Assembly: GCA_035535055.1 (NCBI GenBank)
Contig: DATLQT010000050.1
Coordinates: 1 to 11,987 of the forward strand
Length of the DNA: 11,987 bases
Direction of reading: 5' to 3'
Source: UBA6019 sp035535055
GTDB taxonomy: Bacteria; Chloroflexota; Dormibacteria; Dormibacterales; Dormibacteraceae
Position 1 is the first letter of the stretch. Each line of letters starts with the position of its first letter. Below the pieces are notes generated by a model, which ran no database searches, had not been told where the DNA came from, and was given only the letters and a program-made list of their open reading frames with translations. Below, piece after piece: positions 6,980-11,987 of this stretch. Both the position numbers and the translations under genes were made by a program.

Positions 6980-7910
6980 ACCCATCCCTTCCGCGGGGCG
7001 GCCGAGCGGGCGCTGGCCGGAGAGGACGTGGATGGCTCCCTTCTGCTTGGTGACGGCGAGTACGAGTACCGCCTGACCCCGATGCACGGCGTCGAGGGCG
7101 CCCTGCTGCGGATGTCCGGAACGATCGTCGACGTCACCGAGCCCAGGCGACACGAGCGGGAGGCAATGGAACGGCGCGCCCGGAAGATGTTCACCGCCAA
7201 GGCCAGCCACGGACTGCGCACGCCGCTCAATGCGATGCTCGGCTTCCTCCAACTTCTTCAGGGCCGCCGCGGGGACGGGCTCAGCGATCGGCAGCGCGGC
7301 CACCTGAAGCGGGTCGAAACCGCGGTGCGGCTGCAGCTCGACCTCGTCAACGACCTGCTGGACGTTCAGAAGCTACGCTCTGGGGAGCCGCACTTCGACG
7401 TCGAGGCAACCGGCGTCGCTCCCCTGCTTGAGGACGTTGTCGAGATGGTCCGGCCGGTGGCCGCCGCGAAGGACGTCCGGCTGGTGACCGACCTCCCGAA
7501 GACGCGGCTGGCGACCGACCGGCGGCGCCTCAGCCAGGTCGTGCTGAACCTGCTCTCGAACTCGATCAAGTTCTCGCCGCGCGGCGAGCAGGTCGTGCTG
7601 CAAGCCCTTGCCTCGGCCGACCGGCTGGTGATCGAGGTCGTCGACCATGGGCCCGGGTCTGGCCGAGGAGCAGCTGGAGCGGGTGTTCGATGAGTTCTAC
7701 CAGGTGCCGTCAGCCACGGCCGCGCAGGGGACCGGTCTGGGGCTGGCGATCACCCGGCAGGTCGTACGGGCGCTTGGTGGCGACGTGACCGTCGAGTCAA
7801 AGTACGACGAAGGGGCGAGATTCTCGATCGAACTGCTGATGCGGCCGATGGTCGCCGACGCCGATCTGCTGGCGGCCTCCCCTGAGGTCGGCGAGGTCAG
7901 GTCAGCGTGA
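6980..7910 (+). pseudogene. Truncated, frameshifted PAS-histidine kinase remnant
   Basis: Homology starts two bases after the trpB2 stop in a different frame: the tail of a PAS domain (AAERALAGE... YEYRLTPMHGVEGALLRMSGTIVDVTE, to about 7140), a HisKA dimerisation helix with SHGLRTPLNAMLGFLQLL (His codon 7208-7210), the N box NLLSNSIKFSP (about 7550-7580) and VVDHGPG. A one-base surplus in the G/C run at 7649-7657 then shifts the frame; continuity resumes in another frame as LAEEQLERVFDEFYQV, the G2 box GTGLGLAI and VESKYDEGARFSIEL, ending at 7910. The PAS front half and any sensor are missing. The H box has Gly where kinases of this class have Glu next to His (SHELRTPL). A GTG at 7028 with GGAG five bases upstream could start a residual product, but without a complete ATP domain. 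The 3' end overlaps the convergent dehydrogenase gene by 14 bases. Confidence 0.75.
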
Positions 7911-8658
7911 CCCCGCCATCCACGGCCAGCACCTGGCCGGTGACGTAGCCGCCGGCGTCGCTGGCCAGGAAGAGCACCGCCGCGGCCAGCTCCTCGCCGT
8001 CACCGGGACGGCCGGCGAGGATCCGAGGAGCCTGCGCGTCCAGGTAGCCGGGCGCGTACTGATCGGTCATCTCGGTCAGGAAGAAGCCGGGAGCGATCGC
8101 GTTGACCCGGATGCCCTTGCGGCCGGTCCACTGGCTGGCGAGGTCGCGGGTCAGGCCGAGGAGCCCCGCCTTGCTGGCGCTGTAAGCGGCCTGCGGGAGA
8201 CCGCCGGTGGTCAGCGCAATGATGCTGGAGATGTTCACGATCGAGCTTCCCGGCTTCATCACCCGCCCGCACGCCTGCGCCATCCAATAGCTGCCGCTGA
8301 GGTTGACGTCGATCACCCGGCGGAACTCGTCGGGCGTCTCGCGGGTGGCGGGGACGGCGGTGCCGACGCCCGCGTTGTTGACGAGCACGTCGACCCGGCC
8401 GTAGGTTCCCATCGCCCGATCGACCACGTCCTGGCAGTCACCGGGCTCGGCGACGTCGGCCTTAACCGTGAGCGCTCTCCGGCCCAGCGTCTCGACCTTC
8501 TCTTGGGTTTGCTGGAGCCGGTCCACCCGCCGCGCCGCCAGGACGAGGTCGGCACCGGCCTCGGCCAGCGCGATGGCAAAGCAGACCCCGAGGCCGCTTG
8601 AGGCGCCGGTGATGATCGCGACTCTGCCGTCCAAGCGAAAGCGGTCGAGGACGCTCAC
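7897..8658 (-). CDS. Short-chain dehydrogenase/reductase (SDR)
   Basis: A 253-residue classical SDR: NAD(P)-binding TGASSGLG (17-24), DV at 68-69, NNAG (94-97), and the catalytic set N118, S144 (NISS), Y159 and K163 (YSASK), then PG (190-191) and the C-terminal VTGQVLAVDGG. AARR at 41-44 after the second strand would favour NADP(H), since basic residues there bind its 2'-phosphate; this is a weak prediction. Such enzymes oxidise or reduce alcohol/keto groups; the substrate cannot be read from sequence (3-oxoacyl reductase or gluconate 5-dehydrogenase-like are both possible). The GTG start overlaps the stop of the ChrB-like gene (GTGA read on the minus strand, 8658-8655), so the two are translationally coupled as the last two genes of an operon. 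Confidence 0.9.
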   Translation of the reverse strand: MSVLDRFRLDGRVAIITGASSGLGVCFAIALAEAGADLVLAARRVDRLQQTQEKVETLGRRALTVKADVAEPGDCQDVVDRAMGTYGRVDVLVNNAGVGTAVPATRETPDEFRRVIDVNLSGSYWMAQACGRVMKPGSSIVNISSIIALTTGGLPQAAYSASKAGLLGLTRDLASQWTGRKGIRVNAIAPGFFLTEMTDQYAPGYLDAQAPRILAGRPGDGEELAAAVLFLASDAGGYVTGQVLAVDGGVTLT

Positions 8659-9086
8659 TTGCTCTGTTCTTTACACCACGCGTAGAGGGCGTCGTACATC
8701 GGAGTCTCGAGCCTGATCTTCTCGTGGTCGTCGTCGCCGTGGATGAGGGCAAAACCGTGGGCGACGGCGTAGAGCCCGGCGGCCTCGGGGACGGTGTCCC
8801 GATCTTGGCTCACGTCGGCGCCGTGGACGATCTTCGCCAGCCGGTCCAGCGCCGGATCCTGTAGGCCGTACTTGACCATGATCGACTCGAAGCTGCAGCG
8901 GCCCTCGACGTGGCCGAGCTCGACATCCTTGACGTCGTAGGGGATGGCGCCCTGCTGCTCGGCAACCTTCATCACCTCGTCGGCGGCGACATAGAGGAAC
9001 TCGGCTTCAGCGTCGACGAAGCGCTTGACCAGCCAGGGGCAGGCGACCCGGTCCACGTTGGCGTTCCTGCGGGTGACCCACTTCAA
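8655..9086 (-). CDS. ChrB C-terminal-domain-like (chromate resistance family) protein
   Basis: A 143-residue protein corresponding to the stand-alone ChrB C-terminal domain: KWVTRRNANVDRVACPWLVKRFVD at the start, AIPYDVKDVELGHVEGRCSFESIMVKYGLQDPALDRLAKIVHGADV (47-92), and LYAVAHGFALIHGDDDHEKI (105-124). The family name comes from chromate-resistance operons, where full-length ChrB acts as a sensor/regulator; single-domain forms are widespread and not shown to act on chromate. No ChrA transporter is seen. I chose the TTG at 9086 because the family begins M-K-W-V-T-R and a GAGG site lies eight bases upstream; the longer frame from 9251 would overlap the previous gene deeply with low-complexity Arg/Ala sequence. 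Conserved Cys16, His59 and Cys64 could bind metal, which is inference. Confidence 0.82.
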   Translation of the reverse strand: MKWVTRRNANVDRVACPWLVKRFVDAEAEFLYVAADEVMKVAEQQGAIPYDVKDVELGHVEGRCSFESIMVKYGLQDPALDRLAKIVHGADVSQDRDTVPEAAGLYAVAHGFALIHGDDDHEKIRLETPMYDALYAWCKEQSK

Positions 9087-9096
9087 TGGATTGGCC

Positions 9097-9558
9097 TCAG
9101 GCCGGCGGGCCGGTCGGAGCCGACATCGGCGCGCCGCCGCCTCCGACCAGCGAGCGGCAGGCCTCGGCCTGCTGCCGCTGTGAGCGTGGGACGCGGTAGC
9201 GACGGACCTTGGCCTCGCCGGCGACTTGTAGGTCCATGGCCACGTGGCCAAGCCAGTTGGTGAACTGGGTGCAAGTCACCGAGCCGCGGGGTAGGGCCTC
9301 GAACTTATTGGGGATCGGATCGTGCCAGCCGGTCGAGCCCATGATCAGCACCCTCCGGTCGGTCAGAGCCCCGAAGTAGCGGTGCCGCATAGCCGAGAAG
9401 ATGAGCTCGGCAATCGCTCCGCCCTGCTCGAGGAGGATCGCGATCAGAAGGGGCAGCCGCTGCTCGAACCACCAGGTGGCCTGCAACTGTTCCCCGGGCT
9501 CTAGGGACTGCTGCCAGATTGCCGCCTGCTGTTGAGGATTGGGGATCAAGACAGGCAT
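9097..9558 (-). CDS. Bacterial PH-domain-like small protein
   Basis: A 153-residue protein, first gene of the minus-strand operon; its stop lies 10 bases before the ChrB-like TTG. GEQLQATWWFEQR (22-34), RYFGALTDRRVLIMGSTG (60-77) and KFEALPRGSVTCTQF (85-99) follow the strand pattern of bacterial PH (YokE/bPH-type) domains, in which a strand with LTDRRVL is the most recognisable part. A mildly hydrophobic stretch (LPLLIAILLEQGGAIAELIF, 35-54) may be amphipathic rather than membrane-spanning. The tail (GGGGAPMSAPTGPPA) is low in complexity and probably disordered. Its role is unknown. The ATG at 9558 has GAGGT about ten bases upstream and a TATAAT box 39 bases upstream. Confidence 0.68.
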   Translation of the reverse strand: MPVLIPNPQQQAAIWQQSLEPGEQLQATWWFEQRLPLLIAILLEQGGAIAELIFSAMRHRYFGALTDRRVLIMGSTGWHDPIPNKFEALPRGSVTCTQFTNWLGHVAMDLQVAGEAKVRRYRVPRSQRQQAEACRSLVGGGGAPMSAPTGPPA

Positions 9559-9596
9559 TGCGTGCTTACCTCGAGGTGGGTGGAAGGAGCCGCCGG

Positions 9597-9602
9597 ATTA
9601 TA
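9597..9602 (-). promoter_or_regulatory. Consensus -10 box of the PH/ChrB/SDR operon
   Basis: A perfect TATAAT on the minus strand, 38 bases before the ATG at 9558, in otherwise GC-rich sequence. The best -35 at the right spacing is poor (AGGTCA or neighbouring frames at 9619-9626), so activation or an extended contact may be needed. The predicted leader of about 30 bases contains the GAGGT ribosome site. Confidence 0.55.
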
Positions 9603-9679
9603 AGGGCGCGCGCTTCAGCTGACCTGGCCCCGAGGGCAGCCTGTGCCAGGAACTCCCGATTCTTGCGTGGTGAAAGATG

Positions 9680-9704
9680 TGGGCCGGGAGGGAGTCGAAC
9701 CCCC
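9680..9704 (-). other. tRNA-like T-arm and acceptor 3' end (possible tRNA remnant or att site)
   Basis: On the minus strand GGGGG TTCGACT CCCTC (9704-9688) forms a regular T-arm: 5-bp stem with one G-U pair and a seven-base loop with the invariant TTCGA. It is followed by CCGGCCC (9687-9681) and A (9680), which fits an acceptor 3' strand and discriminator with no encoded CCA. Upstream on the same strand GGGCTG (9765-9760) can pair with six bases of the acceptor strand, giving about 87 bases overall, and a CTCCCAA motif resembles an anticodon loop, but I could not build matching D and anticodon stems. It may be a tRNA 3' fragment such as an integrase att site, or a decayed tRNA. It lies in the 371-base gap between 9558 and 9930 that otherwise holds only promoters. 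Confidence 0.4.
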
Positions 9705-9886
9705 ACAGTTTTCGCGGCGGTAAGCAATCCCGGCTTGGGAGGGGCGGCCAGGCTGAACGGCAGCCCTTCCCAACCTGTTTTCGTTTGTGAGGCGGAAGGT
9801 ATGTCCTCGATGGCTATTCACGGTTAGGTCTCTACCTTGAATAAGGCCCCCATGACTATTCAAAGGTGCGTCAAATCGACGGGTCG

Positions 9887-9911
9887 CCTTACGCTTTCGC
9901 ACGTCGTAAGG
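9887..9911 (+). promoter_or_regulatory. Inverted repeat in the antitoxin promoter (candidate operator)
   Basis: CCTTACG (9887-9893) and CGTAAGG (9905-9911) are perfect inverted copies separated by 11 bases, a centre-to-centre distance of 18. They lie over the -35 and spacer region of the antitoxin promoter. Xre-type antitoxins usually repress their own operon through such sites, so this is a good candidate operator for the protein encoded at 9930. Confidence 0.55.
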
Positions 9912-9923
9912 TAGTGCTAGACT
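9895..9923 (+). promoter_or_regulatory. Candidate leaderless promoter of the toxin-antitoxin operon
   Basis: TAGACT (9918-9923) is a TANNNT-type -10 box ending six bases before the ATG at 9930, and TTTCGC (9895-9900) lies 17 bases upstream of it as a weak -35. Transcription starting six to seven bases after the box would begin on or beside the A of the ATG, giving a leaderless mRNA. No Shine-Dalgarno sequence precedes this ATG, which agrees. Confidence 0.5.
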
Positions 9924-9929
9924 TCTGCC

Positions 9930-10514
9930 ATGGTTACTGACCTGGCACGAGAAAGGGCCGCTGTACTTCTGGATGATCCTGCTCTTGTGGAGGCCCTTGT
10001 TGAGTTGCTCAGCCGCTCGCCAGAGTTGGCTCCCCCGGTACCGGGTTCTGCTGGGAGCCTAACCGCTCCTGAGCTGCGAGTTCTCGAGAAGGGAGGTATC
10101 GACCCCTCTGGGCGTCCTCCTCTCCAGCCACTCCTAAGGAGCATGTTGACCTTCAGCCGCCTGGTGGCTGGTTCGGTAAGCACGACCCAGGCTGCAGGCC
10201 TCTTGGGCGTTGATGGGGCTCGCATCCGGCAGCGGCTCGCTGAGCGGACCCTTTACGGTTTCAAGCTGCTCGGCTCCGAGTGGCAACTGCCGAGTTTCCA
10301 GTTCACCGAGGTTGGATTGGTGCCCAACCTGGGACAGGTCCTGCGGACGCTGCCAGCCGATTTGCATCCAGTCGAGGTCTACAACTGGCTGACACTACCC
10401 GAAGCCGAGCTTGAGCTTGAGGGTGAACCGGTCAGCCCTCTCGACTGGCTGCGCACGGGAGGCAGTCCTGAGCCAGTGTTGGAAATTGCCCGGCAGATCG
10501 CGGAGACCGTTTAG
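9930..10514 (+). CDS. Xre/MbcA/ParS-type antitoxin of a RES toxin
   Basis: A 194-residue protein. The central part has a helix-turn-helix, VSTTQAAGLLGVDGARIRQRLAERTLYGFKLLGSEWQLPSFQF (about 83-125), a MerR/excisionase-like DNA-binding pattern with a beta wing. The C-terminus VSPLDWLRTGGSPEPVLEIARQIAE (168-192) matches the toxin-binding MbcA/ParS/Xre domain, in which a segment close to W-L-x-x-G-x-x-x-x-V caps the toxin. The N-terminal 70 residues are helical and unassigned. It should neutralise the RES toxin encoded 65 bases downstream and repress the shared promoter, where an inverted repeat is present. Antitoxin-before-toxin order is normal for this family. Codon use is less GC-biased than in the genes left of 9600, which suggests acquisition by transfer. 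Confidence 0.78.
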   Translation: MVTDLARERAAVLLDDPALVEALVELLSRSPELAPPVPGSAGSLTAPELRVLEKGGIDPSGRPPLQPLLRSMLTFSRLVAGSVSTTQAAGLLGVDGARIRQRLAERTLYGFKLLGSEWQLPSFQFTEVGLVPNLGQVLRTLPADLHPVEVYNWLTLPEAELELEGEPVSPLDWLRTGGSPEPVLEIARQIAETV

Positions 10515-10556
10515 GGGCCGACAGACTGCCCTCTCTGCCGAACCCCGATCGTGGCC

Positions 10557-10574
10557 GGCTGGCAGCTGCCAGCC
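10557..10574. promoter_or_regulatory. Perfect 18-bp palindrome just before the toxin start
   Basis: GGCTGGCAGCTGCCAGCC reads identically on both strands and ends five bases before the GTG at 10580. In RNA it would fold into a tight hairpin occupying the place where a ribosome site should be, and no Shine-Dalgarno sequence is seen there. It could limit toxin translation or be a protein-binding site. Confidence 0.5.
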
Positions 10575-10579
10575 CCACC

Positions 10580-11146
10580 GTGATTGCGATACCAGCAGGC
10601 GCACTGCTCTGGCGAGTGCATTACGCCGCGGGACGCCATCCAGCTCCTTGGAACCAGATGCGCTGGTTCGGGCCGACTGACGCTCGTTTCGACCATCACC
10701 TGCCACCTCAAGCAATCCAGGACCGCGGCATCCTGTATTGCGCCGATCGCGCGACTGCTGCGCTGGCCGAGGTTTTCCAAAACCGCCGGGTCATCAACCG
10801 TCGCCTGAGAGGGCCACGCCTGGTGGCGTTCGAGTTGGCCTCTCAACTGGAGCTCCTAGACCTCACTGGAACGTGGCCGACCAGAGCGGGTGCGAGCCAA
10901 GCCATCTCGACTGGTCCTCGCTCGCGCGCAAGGCTTTGGTCTCGGGCCATTTACGACCAATATCCCACCGTGATGGGGTTGCTTTACCCCGCAAAGATGC
11001 ATGGCGGAGCCCGCTCTCTTGCGCTCTACGAGCGCGCGCAGTCGGCACTCCCGGCTTTGGCGGTGTTTGACCGCGCCCTGGCTGACGGGGCTATGACCTC
11101 CATCCTCCTCAAGGCGGCGGACGATTTGGGCTATGGACTTCTTTAA
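10580..11146 (+). CDS. RES-domain toxin
   Basis: A 188-residue protein with the family's Arg-Glu-Ser layout: LLWRVHYAAG (R12) at the start, RWFGPTDARFDHH (28-40), the strand GILYCADRATAALAEVF (50-66) with Y53 and E64, and HGGARSLALYER (141-152) with S146. RES toxins are related to ADP-ribosyl transferases and, in characterised cases (MbcT of Mycobacterium tuberculosis, the Pseudomonas putida RES-Xre pair), destroy cellular NAD+; ParT instead modifies a metabolic enzyme. Start choice is uncertain. The GTG at 10580 has no ribosome site, and the same frame stays open to 10472, into the end of the antitoxin gene, with residues that look like the usual RES N-terminus (LPSLPNPDRGRLAAASPTVIAIPAG) but without ATG, GTG or TTG. 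Confidence 0.82.
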   Translation: MIAIPAGALLWRVHYAAGRHPAPWNQMRWFGPTDARFDHHLPPQAIQDRGILYCADRATAALAEVFQNRRVINRRLRGPRLVAFELASQLELLDLTGTWPTRAGASQAISTGPRSRARLWSRAIYDQYPTVMGLLYPAKMHGGARSLALYERAQSALPALAVFDRALADGAMTSILLKAADDLGYGLL

Positions 11147-11238
11147 GTCGACGCTTCGAGGGTCACCTCGTGTGACGGGAAGCCACCGCCACGACTGCGT
11201 CAATTACCAGTGGTGAATCGCCCTGAGTTTTGTGGAGA

Positions 11239-11500
11239 TCAGTGATCACCGGCCGCAGCAGTAGCTCGGCCAACCATTAGAGACACCGCCGGATTCATTC
11301 CCGTCGGCATGAGCTTCACCTCCGGGTGCTCAGTCGCCCACACGCGGAACACCTCATCGGCAAATCCTTGCCCCGCCGAGTCGACACCAGTGAAATCGAT
11401 ATCGACGTGCGTAAGCGCTCGAAGCCGGCCATCAGCCTCTTGGCCTCTGATCGACTTACGAAGTCGGTGCCGTGCTGAAAGAGCTTCACGATGCCGCGAG
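11239..11500 (-). pseudogene. C-terminal fragment of a STAS-like (DUF4325) protein
   Basis: On the minus strand from about 11495 the sequence reads GIVKLFQHGTDFVSRSEAKRLMAGFER, then after a one-base loss near 11413-11414 continues in another frame as THVDIDFTGVDSAGQGFADEVFRVWATEHPEV and MPTGMNPAVSLMVGRATAAAGDH, ending in TGA at 11241-11239. This is the DUF4325 STAS-like pattern (SRSEAKRL... LDF-GV-S-GQ-FADE-FRV). Restoring one T (CGCTTTACG) gives a continuous FERFTHVDIDF. No start codon with a ribosome site is seen, and the N-terminal part stops at the hairpin at 11506. The domain's role is not established; it resembles STAS folds of anti-anti-sigma proteins. Confidence 0.65.
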
Positions 11501-11505
11501 AGCGT

Positions 11506-11531
11506 CGCGACCAGCCTGAAGGCTGGTCGCG
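11506..11531. repeat. Strong inverted repeat between two gene fragments
   Basis: CGCGACCAGCC (11506-11516) and GGCTGGTCGCG (11521-11531) pair perfectly over 11 bp around a TGAA loop; pairing can resume after one mismatch (11502-11504 with 11533-11535). There is no T-run on either side, so it is not a standard intrinsic terminator. It lies exactly between the 5' ends of two divergent truncated genes. Confidence 0.75.
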
Positions 11532-11987
11532 TCGTCGATCAGACCTTCGCGGTGCGCTGGTTGGGCGGTGGTCGGCGAGGCGACTCCGCTCCAGCCACAT
11601 ACGGTCTACGCCGCCCACCCGAGAGGCTTCGCGGGACAGATGCGGCGCGATCCCTCTCCGACACGTTACTACCTAGAGGCTGCGGCCAGCGACAGCCTGC
11701 CCGACTGGTCCGAAGATCGTGTGCGCGAGGAACTGGCCATCCGGCTCGGGGCAGGCGGCGGTCTGCAGGGTGTCCGTTTTGTGGAGCCGACCTTCGTGGA
11801 CCTTCGAGTCAGAATGACCGAACCCATGCAGGAGGATCGCGTCTTCCTAGCCGGGGATGCGGCTCACCTGATCACCCCCGCCGGCGGCAAGGGCATGAAC
11901 TTGGCCATCCAGGACGCGGTCGAGCTGGCCAGTGGGCTGATCGAGCGATTCGGGTCCATCCAAGACGGTCGGCGCCTCACTCATTAC
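11522..11987 (+). pseudogene. C-terminal part of a 4-hydroxybenzoate 3-monooxygenase-like flavoprotein, frameshifted, runs off the edge
   Basis: From about 11522 the frame reads AGRVVDQTFAVRWLG, and after a surplus G near 11566-11568 continues as VVGEATPLQPHTVYAAHPRGFAGQMRRDPSPTRYYLEAAASDSLPDWSEDRVREELAIRLG and then EPMQEDRVFLAGDAAHLITPAGGKGMNLAIQDAVELASGLIERFG to the window end. YAxHPRGFA, RYYLE, LPDWSEDR and the FAD-ribityl GD motif FLAGDAAH-x4-P-x-GGKGMNLA are those of PobA-type aromatic hydroxylases, which use FAD and NADPH to hydroxylate 4-hydroxybenzoate to protocatechuate. The N-terminal Rossmann part with GxGxxG is absent; sequence upstream of the hairpin belongs to another gene on the other strand. 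An internal ATG at 11640 exists but would give a useless fragment. Expression of a working enzyme is unlikely unless the indel is an assembly error and the gene is rearranged. Confidence 0.7.

Noticed and set aside
6283..7230. Minus-strand open frame across the trpB2 end and kinase remnant
   Set aside because: Arises opposite well-supported plus-strand coding sequence and has no family signal.
9519..9827. Plus-strand 102-residue open frame over the tRNA-like end
   Set aside because: Its GGSRTPT segment is the antisense reading of a tRNA T-arm, a known source of false proteins.
11157..11170. Hairpin CGAGG-GTCA-CCTCG after the toxin gene
   Set aside because: 5-bp stem without T-run; too weak to call a terminator.
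1..11987. CRISPR arrays, insertion sequences, integrase or transposase genes
   Set aside because: No regularly spaced repeats and no transposase or recombinase motifs were seen on either strand, despite signs of an island.

Overview
The window is high-GC bacterial DNA with mostly compact gene spacing, strong AGGAGG-type ribosome sites and at least one probable leaderless start. The mix of genes (S53-type secreted protease, TrpB2-type tryptophan synthase, ECF sigma factor with a membrane partner ending in GKP-rich repeats, PspC domain, SHOCT-like membrane peptide, RES/Xre toxin-antitoxin) suggests a soil actinobacterium or a member of Chloroflexota/Candidatus Dormibacterota. That placement is inference only; no phylogenetic marker was tested.

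Positions 1-5600 look like ordinary chromosome: the start of a small membrane protein on the minus strand (1-70), a translationally coupled PspC-flavodoxin pair (230-1008, +), a secreted sedolisin-like protease (1059-2246, -), divergent from an ECF sigma factor coupled to a membrane-anchored partner (2381-3570, +) that ends at a textbook intrinsic terminator, then an O-antigen ligase/TPR protein (3625-5076, -) and a GYD-domain protein (5206-5505, -). A TrpB2 gene follows (5611-6978, +).

From about 6980 the window shows damage. A 5'-truncated, frameshifted histidine kinase remnant abuts the trpB2 stop codon. It converges on a three-gene minus-strand operon: PH-like protein, ChrB-C-like protein, short-chain dehydrogenase (9558-7897). 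Upstream of that operon's promoter, which has a perfect TATAAT, lies a tRNA-like T-arm and acceptor end (9680-9704, -).

Right of about 9780 the DNA is visibly less GC-rich. It holds a Xre/MbcA-ParS-type antitoxin with its RES-domain toxin (9930-11146, +). The antitoxin promoter carries a 7-bp inverted repeat and a -10 box placed for a leaderless mRNA, and a perfect 18-bp palindrome sits just before the toxin start. Beyond it are two broken genes read outward from a strong hairpin at 11506-11531: a STAS-like (DUF4325) C-terminal fragment on the minus strand and a 4-hydroxybenzoate 3-monooxygenase-like C-terminal fragment on the plus strand that runs off the window. Each contains one single-base frameshift. 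The right third is best read as a horizontally acquired, decaying island; assembly error is an alternative source for the indels.
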